Assembly: GCF_040610475.1 (NCBI RefSeq)
Contig: NZ_JBEXMJ010000004.1
Location: forward strand, 371,388 to 435,387
Source of the DNA: Actinopolymorpha sp. NPDC004070
GTDB lineage: Bacteria > Actinomycetota > Actinomycetes > Propionibacteriales > Actinopolymorphaceae
DNA: 64,000 nt
Direction of reading: 5' to 3'
This document shows positions 8,612 through 17,316 of this stretch, piece after piece. Every line of letters begins with the position of its first letter. The stretch's first letter is position 1. The translations under genes and the position numbers were made by a program. The notes below the pieces were generated by a model that saw nothing but the letters and a program-made list of their open reading frames with translations, was not told the origin of the DNA and did not search any database.

Positions 8612-8938
8612 GAGAAAGCCCTCGGTTCGTGGGATCGGCGGAGCGAACGGGAATCGCGTTCACGCCGAGCCGGACCGAGGGCCGGTCGAGGAGTCAGCGA
8701 AGACGGACCTCGGCGCCCAGCTCGGCGCACCTAGCTCGCTGCCCGACCCGCATCGCTCGACCCTTCTCGCTCAGCCGGCTGCTCACGCCGCCCGGTCGGT
8801 GTCGTTGCACCGATACGGGGACGGCTCTCGTCCGTGCCCAGTATGCCGAGCCAGCCCGGCCGGCTCCAGGGGGTTTTCCGGTCCTCCCGGCCGATTCGGA
8901 CGGCCTCGCGAAGGTCCGAAGCCGCCGCCGGGCCTGCC
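8612..8938 (-). promoter_or_regulatory. Leader region of alaS
   Basis: A 327-bp non-coding stretch upstream of alaS. On the minus strand gccctcggt (8682-8674) pairs with accgagggc (8626-8618) as a perfect 9-bp stem. The right arm carries GAGGG, the only Shine-Dalgarno-like run, ending about 7 nt before the GTG start. A second small hairpin (gaacg/cgttc, 8644-8660) lies in the loop. Pairing would hide the ribosome site. I found no T-box signature sequence. The rest shows nothing recognisable. Confidence 0.4.
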
Positions 8939-8990
8939 GTCACGGCGCCGGGTCACGGCGCCGGGTCACGTCGCCGGGTCACGTCGCCGG
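8939..8990. repeat. 13-bp tandem repeat over a stop codon
   Basis: Four exact-length units: gtcacggcgccgg twice, then gtcacgtcgccgg twice. The TGA of the fucosidase gene (8979-8981, minus strand) lies in the last unit. Because 13 is not a multiple of three, the repeated TGA falls in all three minus-strand frames. Confidence 0.85.
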
Positions 8991-10307
8991 CGCGTCCACC
9001 TTCTGCGCGGAGATGTCCGGCTGTTCCTCCAGTGCGGGCGCCCGGGTCACTCCCGTCCGGTGTGCGGTGACCTCGGCCATCGCGGCGCCCGCTCCCCTGA
9101 GCCGGATCTCCAGCCGGTCGGCGGTCACCTCGTCGAAGGCGTGGATGCGGCGCACCCCCATGGTGCCGCCGGCCGCCACCACGGTCCCGCCGACGAGCAC
9201 CTCGTGCCCGGTGACGTGCTGCCCGGCCGCGAGTTCCTCCCCGAGAACGACGTGGTCGAACGACGTCCGCGCACCGAGGTCGACCCGCACGACCGTCGTG
9301 CCGGTATCCGTGGCGGTATCGGTGCCGGGGTCCGGCTCGGCGGTCAGCACGCCCGGCCGCCCCGATCCGAACCGCCGCCGCAGCTCTGCGCCGAACTCGC
9401 CCAGCCGGGCGCGGTCGTGTTCGTCCAGCAGCCCGCGGCGGTCGGGCGGGACGTTCAGCAGCAGGCCGGCGCCGAGGCCCACCGAGCGGTGGTGGATCGC
9501 CAGCAGGTGCTCCAGGCTCTTCAGCGTCGCCAGGTCGTCGCTCTGCCAGAACCAGTGCCGCCGGATCGGCACGTCACACTCCGGTGGCAGGTAGCGGCCC
9601 TCGCCGAGCCACGCCCGGTCACCACCCTCGCCACCGGGGTCGCCCTCGACCGCGGAGACGACGTAGTCGCACGGGTCGGCGGCCAGCCCGTCCTCGTTGC
9701 CCACCCAGCGGATCGTGGGCCGGCCCATGTTGAACACCATCGCGTCCGGCTGGTGCTCGTCGACCACGTCCATGATCCGGCCCCAGTCGTACACGCGCCC
9801 TTCCGAGCCGGCGCCGTCGAACCACACCTCGAACAGCGGGCCGTACCTCGTGCACAGCTCGGTCAGCTGGCGGACGTAGAAGTCGTCGTAGGCGGCCGGG
9901 TCGGCGTAACAGGCGGCGTTGCGGTCCCACGGGGACAGGTAGAGACCGAGGCCGAGACCCGCGTCCCGGCAGGCCTGGGCGAGTTCCTCGACCACGTCCC
10001 CGCGCCCGCCCCGCCACGGCGAGGACCGGACGGAGTAGTCGGTGGTGTCGGTCGGCCACAGGCAGAACCCGTCGTGGTGCTTGGCGGTGAGCACGACGTA
10101 GCGCATGCCGGCGTCGGCGGCGGTGTCCACCCACTGCCGCGCGTCGAGGTCGGTCGGCGCGAACCCCGAGGCCGGCAGCGTGCCGTCGCTCCACTCCTTG
10201 TCGAAGAACGTGTTGATGCCGAAGTGACAGAACATCCCCATCCCGGCGCGCTGCCAGGCCAGCTGTGCGGGTGTCGGGCGTCGGCTCGAGGGCACGGCGT
10301 GCGTCAT
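8979..10307 (-). CDS. Alpha-L-fucosidase, GH29 family
   Basis: A 442-aa protein with the GH29 pattern: GMFCHFGINTFFDKEWSDG at the N-terminus, VLTAKHHDGFCLWPT, and FEVWFDGAG, whose Asp is the expected nucleophile of these retaining enzymes. A smaller C-terminal beta-domain follows from about residue 320. No signal peptide, so it would act inside the cell on imported fucosylated or related sugars. ATG at 10307 has AGGGAG 6 nt upstream; the frame runs on further but is basic low-complexity there. No transporter or regulator is adjacent, so the substrate is unknown. Confidence 0.88.
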   Translation of the reverse strand: MTHAVPSSRRPTPAQLAWQRAGMGMFCHFGINTFFDKEWSDGTLPASGFAPTDLDARQWVDTAADAGMRYVVLTAKHHDGFCLWPTDTTDYSVRSSPWRGGRGDVVEELAQACRDAGLGLGLYLSPWDRNAACYADPAAYDDFYVRQLTELCTRYGPLFEVWFDGAGSEGRVYDWGRIMDVVDEHQPDAMVFNMGRPTIRWVGNEDGLAADPCDYVVSAVEGDPGGEGGDRAWLGEGRYLPPECDVPIRRHWFWQSDDLATLKSLEHLLAIHHRSVGLGAGLLLNVPPDRRGLLDEHDRARLGEFGAELRRRFGSGRPGVLTAEPDPGTDTATDTGTTVVRVDLGARTSFDHVVLGEELAAGQHVTGHEVLVGGTVVAAGGTMGVRRIHAFDEVTADRLEIRLRGAGAAMAEVTAHRTGVTRAPALEEQPDISAQKVDAPAT

Positions 10308-10426
10308 GGCGCTCCCTGGGGTCCGTCCGGGTCTCTTCTGCCGCGGCGTTCGCGGAGTTCGCGGAGTGCGTCGAACCCTAGGGCACGCCTCCGACAGGCA
10401 AGGCCCGGGCGGTTTCCGGGGTATCC

Positions 10427-11218
10427 CTAGCCGGTTGCGGCGGCGGCGAGGCGGGGCAGGACCTCGCCGATGGGAGTACGCAGGACCGCCGAGGCCTCCT
10501 CGTCGTACGGCGTCGGCTGGCCGTTGACGACGACCAGCCGAGCGCCCGCCCGCAGCGCGACGTCGCACAACCCGGCCGCCGGGTGGACCTGCAGCGACGT
10601 ACCGACCGCGAGGAGCAGGTCACAGGTGCGCGCCGCCTCCTGCGCGGCCAGCAGCACCGCGCGGTCCAGCGACTCCCCGAAGGAGATGGTGGCCGACTTC
10701 TGGATACCGCCGCAGCGCAGGCAGCGCGGGTCCGCCTCGCCGGCCTCCACCCGGGCGAGCACGTCGCGCATCGGCGTACGAAGGCCGCAGTCCACACACG
10801 TGACCCACCAGATGGTGCCGTGGATCTCGATCACCCGCCGCGAGCCCGCGCGCTGGTGCAGCCCGTCGATGTTCTGCGTGACGACCGAGGTCACGAGGTC
10901 CGCCCGCTCCAGGTGGGCCAGCGCCTCGTGGGCGGCGTTGGGACGTGCCGACCAGGCCGGATGGTCCAGCCGGCGTCGCCACGCCTCGGCGCGTACCTCC
11001 GGGTCGGCGAGGTAGTCCTGCAGGGTGGACAGGCGCTCGGCCTTCGGGTCGCGGGTCCACACGCCGTTCGGGCCGCGGAAGTCCGGGATGCCGGAGTCGG
11101 TGGAGATACCGGCGCCGGTGAGGACGGTGACCGCGCCGGCCGTGCGCAGCCACCCGCCCACGGAGCGGTCTTCGCCGGACGTGCCACCGGACGTGCCACC
11201 AGACATGCCACCAGACAT
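10427..11218 (-). CDS. Sir2 family NAD-dependent protein deacylase (sirtuin)
   Basis: A 263-aa sirtuin: GAGISTDSGIPDFRG for NAD binding, QNIDGLH, the catalytic His in EIHG, and two CxxC pairs (CVDC and CLRC) for structural zinc. It would remove acyl groups from lysines using NAD. The start lies inside a 12-bp repeat coding for MSGG-like units; ATG 11218 or 11206 are both possible. TACGGT lies 7 nt upstream of 11218, so a leaderless or near-leaderless mRNA is plausible. The SDR gene is divergent. Confidence 0.92.
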   Translation of the reverse strand: MSGGMSGGTSGGTSGEDRSVGGWLRTAGAVTVLTGAGISTDSGIPDFRGPNGVWTRDPKAERLSTLQDYLADPEVRAEAWRRRLDHPAWSARPNAAHEALAHLERADLVTSVVTQNIDGLHQRAGSRRVIEIHGTIWWVTCVDCGLRTPMRDVLARVEAGEADPRCLRCGGIQKSATISFGESLDRAVLLAAQEAARTCDLLLAVGTSLQVHPAAGLCDVALRAGARLVVVNGQPTPYDEEASAVLRTPIGEVLPRLAAAATG

Positions 11219-11228
11219 GCCACCGACC
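11181..11228. repeat. 12-bp tandem repeat at the sirtuin start
   Basis: Four units (gtgccaccggac, gtgccaccagac, atgccaccagac, atgccaccgacc). Read on the minus strand they encode MSGG MSGG TSGG TSG-like units, creating two alternative ATG starts. Confidence 0.8.
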
Positions 11229-11406
11229 GTACGCGAGGACGCGGTGGTTCCGGCGACCGGCCGCAGCCGGACCCGCCTCCGCTGCCGCTCCGAAGCACAC
11301 CCGCCGTGACGGATTCCTGCCCGGCGCTCCCGAACACCCAGACTGGTCGGACCACCCAGCGTGTCAGTACGCATGGCGTGACCGTCATGAGGAAAGATGA
11401 GGCATC

Positions 11407-12165
11407 GTGGATCTTGGCGTACGGGACCGGGTGTTCCTACTCAGTGGTGCCAGTCGTGGGCTGGGCCGGGCGGCGGCGGAGGTGCTGGTCTCGGAGGGCG
11501 CCTACGTGGTGATCTCCGCGCGCAGCGAGGAGGGCGTGCAACGCGCCGCGGCGAGCCTGGGCACCGCGCGTGCCGTCGGTGTCGCGGCCGACAACGCCGA
11601 TCCCGCCTCGGCCGAACGCCTCGTCGCCACCGCGATGGCCAAGTGGGGGCGGCTGGACGGCGCGCTGATCAGCGTCGGTGGTCCGGCGCCCGGCACCGCG
11701 ATGGACGCCGAGGACGAGCAGTGGCGGTCGGCGTTCGAGTCGGTGTTCCTCGGGGGCCTGCGGCTCGCGCGCTCGGTCGCCGCGGCCTGCCGCGACGGCG
11801 GCTCGATCGCGTTCGTCCTGTCGAGTTCGGTGCGCTCTCCGATTCCGGGGCTGGCGATCTCCAACGGCCTGCGCCCAGGCCTCGCCGGGCTGGCCAAGAC
11901 GATGGCCGACGAGCTGGGACCGGCCGGGGTCCGGGTCAACGCCCTGCTGCCGGGCAGCTTCGACACCGAACGCACCCGCGAGATCGCCGACCAGAGCCCG
12001 GACCCGGAGGCATACCGCCGCCGGCGTGAGGCGGAGATCCCGCTGCGGAGGTACGGCGCGCCGCTGGAGTTCGGCCGGGTGGCGGCGTTCGTGCTGGCCC
12101 CGGTGGCGTCGTACATGACCGGTACGACGGTCTCCGTCGACGGCGGCGCCACCCGCGCGATCTGA
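11407..12165 (+). CDS. SDR family oxidoreductase, atypical active site
   Basis: A 252-aa Rossmann-fold protein with the nucleotide-binding motif SGASRGLGRAAAEVL and the closing MTGTTVSVDGGATRAI. The catalytic Ser region is SSSVRSPIPGLAISNGLRPGLAGLAK: the classical YxxxK tyrosine is replaced by Asn (SNGLRxG), as in an SDR subgroup with LSNxxR. It may therefore not be a standard dehydrogenase. GTG start with GAGG about 6 nt upstream. Substrate unknown. Confidence 0.88.
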   Translation: MDLGVRDRVFLLSGASRGLGRAAAEVLVSEGAYVVISARSEEGVQRAAASLGTARAVGVAADNADPASAERLVATAMAKWGRLDGALISVGGPAPGTAMDAEDEQWRSAFESVFLGGLRLARSVAAACRDGGSIAFVLSSSVRSPIPGLAISNGLRPGLAGLAKTMADELGPAGVRVNALLPGSFDTERTREIADQSPDPEAYRRRREAEIPLRRYGAPLEFGRVAAFVLAPVASYMTGTTVSVDGGATRAI

Positions 12166-12195
12166 GCGACGCGGGAAGTCCGCCGGAAAGACGCG

Positions 12196-14079
12196 CTACA
12201 GCGTGCCCTGCGCCTGTCCCTGTATGGCGAACTGGGTTCGGTAGAGCTCGGCGTAGAGCCCACCCGCTGCCAGCAGCTGCTCGTGGGTGCCGCGCTCGGC
12301 GATCCGGCCCTCGTCCAGCACGACGATGAGGTCGGCGTCGCGTACGGTCGACAGCCGGTGCGCGATCACCAGTGACGTCCGGCCGGCCAGCGCGGTCGAC
12401 AGCGCCTTCTGCACCGCGGCCTCCGACTCCGAGTCCAGATGTGCGGTCGCCTCGTCCAGGACCACGATCCGGGGCGCCTTGAGCAGCAGCCGCGCGATCG
12501 CCAGCCGCTGCTTCTCCCCGCCGGACAGGCGGTAACCGCGTTCGCCGACCACGGTGTCCAGCCCGTCGGCCAGACCGCTGACGAGCGTCCAGATCTGCGC
12601 GGCCCGCAGCGCCTCGACCAGCTCCTCCTCGCCTGCGTCCGGCTTGGCGTAGAGCAGGTTGGCCCGGATGGTGTCGTGGAACATGTGCGGGTCCTGGGTG
12701 ACCACGCCGATCGCGTCCCGCAGCGACTCCAGCGTGAGGTCGCGGACGTCGATGCCGCCCACGCGCAGGGCGCCCGCGGTGACGTCGTACATCCGGGTGA
12801 CCAGGTGGGTCATCGTGGTCTTGCCCGCACCGGACTGCCCGACCAGCGCGACCAGCTGGCCGGCCTCCGCCCGCACCGACACCTCGTGCAGCACCTGGGT
12901 GGAGACGGTCTGGTCGAGGACGGCGACGGTCTCCAGCGAGGCCAGTGAGACGTCGGCGGCGCGGGGGTACTCGAAGCTCACCCGGTCGAACTCGATGCTC
13001 GCTGGCACGTCCGCCGGCAGGTCGTGGGCGCCGGGGAGGTTCTTCACCAGCGGCTCGAGGTCGAGCACCTCGAACACCCGCTCGAAGCTCACCAGCGCGG
13101 TCATGATGTCGACGTGCACGTTGGACAGCGCGGTCAGCGGACCGTACAGCCGGGTGAGGTACGCCGTCAGGGCCACCAGCGTCCCCACACTCAGCGCACC
13201 GGCCACCGCCTGCACGCCGCCCCAGCCGTAGACCAGCGCCACCGACAGCGAGGCGACCAGCATCAGCGCGGTGAAGAACACCCGGCTGTACATCGCCTGG
13301 GTGACCCCGATGTCGCGGACCCTGGCCGCGCGCTGCCCGAACGCCTCGTCCTCCGCCTCGTGCCGGCCGAACAGCTTCACCAGCAGCGCGCCGGACACGC
13401 CGAGCCGCTCGGTGAGCATGGCGTTCATCTGCGCGTTGAGGTCGTAGGACTCCCGGGTGATCGCCTGCAGCTTGCGTCCCAGCCAGCGCGCCGGCAGCAG
13501 GAACAGCGGCAGCATGACCAGGGACACCAGCGTGATCTGCCAGGACAGCACGAACATCGCGCTCAGCGTGAACACCGCGGTGAGGAGGTTGCTCACGACG
13601 TTCGACAGTGTGGAGGTGAAGGCCTGCTGCGCGCCGAGCACGTCGTTGTTGAGCCGGGACACCAGGGCCCCGGTCTGGGTACGGGTGAAAAACGCCAGCG
13701 GCATCCGCTGGATGTGCGCGAACACCCGCGAGCGCATGTCGAAGATCAGGCCCTCGCCGATCCGGGCGCCGCAGTAGCGCTCGACCAGGCCGAGGGCGCC
13801 GGTCAGCACGGCGATGCCCGCGACCACCAGGGCCATCCGGACCACCAGCCCGGAGTCCCTGCCGAGCACACCGTTGTTGATGATCTCGCGGAAGATCAAC
13901 GGCGTCACCGCGCCCGCGGCGGCGTCCACGGCCAGCAACACCGTCAGGCCGACGACGAACCGGGCGTAGGGACGGGCGAATGCCGCGATCCGCCGGATCG
14001 TGCCGGGCGCGAGGCGCCGCCGGGCCGCCGAGCGGTCCCGGGTGAAGGAACGCATCGTGCCCCAGCCACCACCGTGCAT
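12196..14079 (-). CDS. ABC exporter half-transporter (membrane plus ATPase domains)
   Basis: A 627-aa protein with six membrane helices in the first ~330 residues, then an ATPase domain: Walker A GQSGAGKTT near 413, signature LSGGEKQRLAIARLLL near 516 and Walker B IVVLDEATAHLD. This is the exporter type that dimerises to pump lipids, drugs or peptides. I favour ATG 14079 (MHGGGWGTMRSFTRD) over a TTG 30 nt upstream; an ATG at 14055 is also possible. It is convergent with the SDR gene. The substrate cannot be told from sequence. Confidence 0.9.
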   Translation of the reverse strand: MHGGGWGTMRSFTRDRSAARRRLAPGTIRRIAAFARPYARFVVGLTVLLAVDAAAGAVTPLIFREIINNGVLGRDSGLVVRMALVVAGIAVLTGALGLVERYCGARIGEGLIFDMRSRVFAHIQRMPLAFFTRTQTGALVSRLNNDVLGAQQAFTSTLSNVVSNLLTAVFTLSAMFVLSWQITLVSLVMLPLFLLPARWLGRKLQAITRESYDLNAQMNAMLTERLGVSGALLVKLFGRHEAEDEAFGQRAARVRDIGVTQAMYSRVFFTALMLVASLSVALVYGWGGVQAVAGALSVGTLVALTAYLTRLYGPLTALSNVHVDIMTALVSFERVFEVLDLEPLVKNLPGAHDLPADVPASIEFDRVSFEYPRAADVSLASLETVAVLDQTVSTQVLHEVSVRAEAGQLVALVGQSGAGKTTMTHLVTRMYDVTAGALRVGGIDVRDLTLESLRDAIGVVTQDPHMFHDTIRANLLYAKPDAGEEELVEALRAAQIWTLVSGLADGLDTVVGERGYRLSGGEKQRLAIARLLLKAPRIVVLDEATAHLDSESEAAVQKALSTALAGRTSLVIAHRLSTVRDADLIVVLDEGRIAERGTHEQLLAAGGLYAELYRTQFAIQGQAQGTL

Positions 14080-14122
14080 GCTCAAGGCGCGGTATCCCTT
14101 CCTAGACAACGGTCCGCACAGT

Positions 14123-14164
14123 GAACCCCCTGGCCGGCGAATGTCTTCCCCGGCCAGGGGGTTC
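14123..14164 (-). terminator. Strong 15-bp hairpin
   Basis: gaaccccctggccgg (14123-14137) pairs perfectly with ccggccagggggttc (14150-14164) across a 12-nt loop. It lies 130 bp past the small HTH gene and before the ABC exporter, both minus strand, so it probably ends the ABC-F/HTH transcript. There is no U-tract, as is usual in actinomycetes. Confidence 0.7.
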
Positions 14165-14293
14165 GTGCGTCAGGGCGTCATGATCTCGCAGAGACCGGCC
14201 CAGCTCCCTGGTGTCCCCCGCGGCCCCAAGGCCGTGGCCCGCCTCCGTACGTCTGTTCCTCGCGTCTGACGGGGTGCGTACGGCGGCGCGGCT

Positions 14294-14512
14294 TCAGGCC
14301 CGCACCTTCTTGGCCCGGGTCGCTCCGCCCCTGCTGCGAAGCCGCACCCCGGACTCGCTCAGCAACCGGTGCACGAACCCGTAGGAACGGCCGGTCTCCT
14401 GGGCGATCGTGCGGATGCTCTTGCCTCCGTCGTACTTTCGTCTCAGATCCGCGGCGAGTTTGTCCCGCTGTGGTCCGGTGACCCGAACGCCCTTCTTCAA
14501 TGTCTCGACCAC
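14294..14512 (-). CDS. Small helix-turn-helix protein
   Basis: A 72-aa basic protein (VETLKKGVRVTG, then SIRTIAQETGRSYGFVHRLL) with one clear helix-turn-helix at residues 31-50, ending in a lysine-rich tail. Near-identical small proteins are widespread in actinomycetes. The GTG start has GGAGG 5 nt upstream and sets a frame within a longer open frame. It follows the ABC-F gene in the same direction. It presumably binds DNA; its targets are unknown. Confidence 0.85.
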   Translation of the reverse strand: MVETLKKGVRVTGPQRDKLAADLRRKYDGGKSIRTIAQETGRSYGFVHRLLSESGVRLRSRGGATRAKKVRA

Positions 14513-14705
14513 GCTTGCCTCCGCTGGCGAGTTGGCGGTTGCCCTCGGCTCACATGGCAGAGCCGCACGGCATTCGATCAACCCACCAATGCCCGATGAT
14601 CGGTCGGACCATGCGCGTCGGCAAGATCTGATCGCCCTGATTACCGATTCGCAATCCGGTGATGTCGTCCCAATGGCGGAAATCGGGCGTCTCGTCGAGG
14701 CCGGC

Positions 14706-16319
14706 TCAGGCGAGCGACACCAGGTCGGCGTAGTCGGCGTTCCACAGGTCCTCGACGCCGTCGGGGAGCAGCAGGACGCGTTCGGGTTCGAGCGCCTCGA
14801 CCGCGCCTTCGTCGTGGGTGACGAGCACGATCGCGCCCTTGTAGGACCGGATCGCGCCCAGGATCTCCTCCCGCGACACCGGGTCGAGGTTGTTCGTCGG
14901 CTCGTCCAGCAGCAGGACATTGGCGCTCGAGCACACCAGCCGGGCCAGCGCCAGCCGGGTCTTCTCCCCGCCGGAGAGCACCCCGGCCGGCTTGTCCACG
15001 TCGTCGCCGGAGAACAGGAACGAGCCGAGCACCTTGCGCGCCTCGGTGTCGGTGAGGTGCGGCGCCTCGGCCAGCATGTTCTCCCGGACGGTACGAGTGG
15101 TGTCGAGGGTCTCGTGCTCCTGGGCGTAGTAGCCGAGCCGGAGCCCGTGGCCCGGCACGACCTCGCCGGTGTCGGGCTTCTCCACCCCGGACAGCACCCG
15201 GAGCAGCGTGGTCTTCCCCGCGCCGTTCAGCCCGAGGACGACCACCCGGCTGCCCTTGTCGATGGCCAGATCGACGTCGCCGAAGACCTCCAGCGAGCCG
15301 TACGACTTCGACAGCTCGCGCGCTGTCAACGGCGTCTTGCCACAGGGAGCGGGCTCGGGCAGCCGGATCTTGGCCACCCGGTCGGCCTTGCGCTCGGCCT
15401 CCAGCCCGGAGACCATCCGCTCGGCCCGGCGGGCCATGTTCTTGGCCGCGGTCGCCTTCGTCGCCTTGGCCCGCATCTTGTCCGCCTGGGCCATCAGCGC
15501 GTTCGCCTTGCGCTCGGTGTTGGTGCGCTCGCGCCGGCGCCGCCGGTCGTCGGTCTCACGCTGGTCGAGGTAGGTGCGCCACCCGACGTTGTAGACGTCC
15601 AGTTCGGCGCGGTTGGCGTCCAGGTGAAAGACGCGGTTGACAGTCGCCTCGAGCAGGCCCACGTCGTGGCTGATCACCACCAGGCCGCCCTTGTAGGACC
15701 GCAGGTACTCCCGCAGCCAGGTGACCGAATCGGCGTCGAGGTGGTTGGTCGGCTCGTCGAGGAGCAGGGTGTCGGAGCCGGAGAACAGGATCCGGGCCAG
15801 CTCGATCCGGCGCCGCTGACCGCCGGAGAGGGTGCGCAGCGGCTGGGCCAGGACCCGCTCGGGCAGACCGAGGCTCGCGGTGACCTGCGCGGCCTCGGAC
15901 TCGGCGGCGTACCCGCCGCGGGCGAGGAACTCCTCCTCGGCCCGGGCGTACTTCCGCATCGCGCGGTCGGTGCCGGCGGTCCCGGCGCTGCTCGCGCCGA
16001 CCCCGGCCATCTCCAGCTCGGCGGAGCGAAGCTGCTCGACCACCTGGTCCAGGCCGCGCGCGGACAGCACGCGGTCGCGGGCGGTGACCTCGAGGTCGCC
16101 GGTACGGGGGTCCTGCGGGAGATACCCGACCGAGCCGGACCGGGTGACGGTGCCGGCGGCGGGCTGGCCCTCGCCGGCGAGGATCCGGGTCAGGGTCGTC
16201 TTGCCGGCGCCGTTGCGGCCGACCAGACCCACCCGGTCGCCGGCGGCGACCCGGAAGGAGACATCAGAAAGGAGAAGCCGCGCGCCGGCGCGGAGTTCGA
16301 GACTGCTTACGGTGATCAC
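14706..16319 (-). CDS. ABC-F family ATPase
   Basis: A 537-aa soluble protein with two ATPase domains and no membrane part. First domain: GRNGAGKTT near 40 and LSGGQRRRIELARIL. A charged linker rich in Arg/Lys/Ala follows (about 240-300). Second domain: GLNGAGKTT near 361 and LSGGEKTRLALARLV. ABC-F proteins act on the ribosome, in translation control or antibiotic protection; the subtype is not clear. GTG start (VITVSSLELRAG), with GGAG about 10 nt upstream. It is divergent from the biotin operon. Confidence 0.92.
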   Translation of the reverse strand: MITVSSLELRAGARLLLSDVSFRVAAGDRVGLVGRNGAGKTTLTRILAGEGQPAAGTVTRSGSVGYLPQDPRTGDLEVTARDRVLSARGLDQVVEQLRSAELEMAGVGASSAGTAGTDRAMRKYARAEEEFLARGGYAAESEAAQVTASLGLPERVLAQPLRTLSGGQRRRIELARILFSGSDTLLLDEPTNHLDADSVTWLREYLRSYKGGLVVISHDVGLLEATVNRVFHLDANRAELDVYNVGWRTYLDQRETDDRRRRRERTNTERKANALMAQADKMRAKATKATAAKNMARRAERMVSGLEAERKADRVAKIRLPEPAPCGKTPLTARELSKSYGSLEVFGDVDLAIDKGSRVVVLGLNGAGKTTLLRVLSGVEKPDTGEVVPGHGLRLGYYAQEHETLDTTRTVRENMLAEAPHLTDTEARKVLGSFLFSGDDVDKPAGVLSGGEKTRLALARLVCSSANVLLLDEPTNNLDPVSREEILGAIRSYKGAIVLVTHDEGAVEALEPERVLLLPDGVEDLWNADYADLVSLA

Positions 16320-16621
16320 GGGAGAACGCTCCGGAGTCGAACGGACACAGGGGACACGTGGGCAACGGAGTGTCCAGTCACGCAATCCGGATGAGCATGC
16401 CTGCCAGTGTAAGGGGCGGTCCCGACTGGCCGCGACCCGGTTGTCGGCCGGTAGGCGGTCGGTCCGCCCCCGGTCGGTCCGCGGGCGGCCCGCGGTTGTG
16501 AGGTCATGCCAACCGGCGCGGGCGGATGTTGGCGCGGAGGGCAGGTCGGGCCGGCGGGCCTGCCGCATACCCTCGATGCGGCCCCGCGTCGGGCGCCGAC
16601 CGAACCACGAGGAGTTGTGCC
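16320..16621. promoter_or_regulatory. Divergent promoter region between ABC-F and bioY
   Basis: On the plus strand TACCCT (16568-16573) is a likely -10 for bioY, giving a leader of about 42 nt with GAGGAG before the ATG. On the minus strand TACACT (16411-16406) could be the -10 for the ABC-F gene, leaving a leader of about 80 nt. No -35 or clear palindrome was found. Confidence 0.35.
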
Positions 16622-17305
16622 ATGGCAGCACCGGCATCCGCCCGCCGGCTATCCACGCGTGATCTGGCGCTGATCGCGTTGTTCGCGGCCCTGATCGCGG
16701 TGCTCGGGCTGCCTGGGTCGATCGCGCTGTTCGGCAGCGCCGTGCCGATCACCGCGCAGTCGCTCGGGCCGATGCTGGCCGGGTCGATCCTGGGTGCGCG
16801 CCGCGGGCTGCTGGCCACGCTGACGTTCTGTGCGCTGGTCCTCGCCGGGCTGCCGCTGCTGGCCGGGGGGCGGGGCGGGCTCGGGGTGCTGGCCGGTGCG
16901 TCGGCCGGCTACTTCATCGGTTTCCCGTTGGGCGCCTGGGTGACCGGATGGCTGACCGAGCGGCTGCTCCCCCGCCACCGGACGTACAGCATCCCGGCCG
17001 GCCTGGTCGCCAACGTCGTCGGCGGCATCGTGGTGGTGTACGCGGTCGGCGTTCCGGTGCAGGCATGGCGGTCGGGCACGACGGGCCTGGTGGCCACCCT
17101 GGTCGCGGCGGCGGTGTTCCTGCCCGGCGACCTGATCAAGGCAGTGCTCGCGACGCTGGTCGCCCGCGGTGTGCACACGGGCTACCCGACGCTCGGCACG
17201 GCCGAACCCGACGAGCACGCGGACAGCACGGAGGAGCCCGAGGACGATGCCGCCGATCCGGCGGGCGGGAAGCCGAGCGGCTCCGGGCGCCGCGCCCGGC
17301 GGTAG
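16622..17305 (+). CDS. bioY: Biotin ECF transporter S component BioY
   Basis: A 227-aa membrane protein with five to six helices and BioY hallmarks: VPITAQSLGPMLAGSILGARRG in the substrate-binding part, GRGGLGVLAGASAGYFIGFPLGAW, and AVFLPGDLIKAVLATLVARG near the end. BioY binds biotin and is driven by BioM (ATPase) and BioN (coupling membrane protein), both encoded downstream. The last ~38 residues are acidic and then Gly/Ser/Arg-rich. ATG with GAGGAG upstream. Confidence 0.92.
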   Translation: MAAPASARRLSTRDLALIALFAALIAVLGLPGSIALFGSAVPITAQSLGPMLAGSILGARRGLLATLTFCALVLAGLPLLAGGRGGLGVLAGASAGYFIGFPLGAWVTGWLTERLLPRHRTYSIPAGLVANVVGGIVVVYAVGVPVQAWRSGTTGLVATLVAAAVFLPGDLIKAVLATLVARGVHTGYPTLGTAEPDEHADSTEEPEDDAADPAGGKPSGSGRRARR

Positions 17306-17316
17306 CGTTCGCCTCG

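Noticed and set aside
8612..8938. T-box riboswitch ahead of alaS
   Set aside because: The conserved T-box sequence and its complement arrangement are not present; only a simple stem is.
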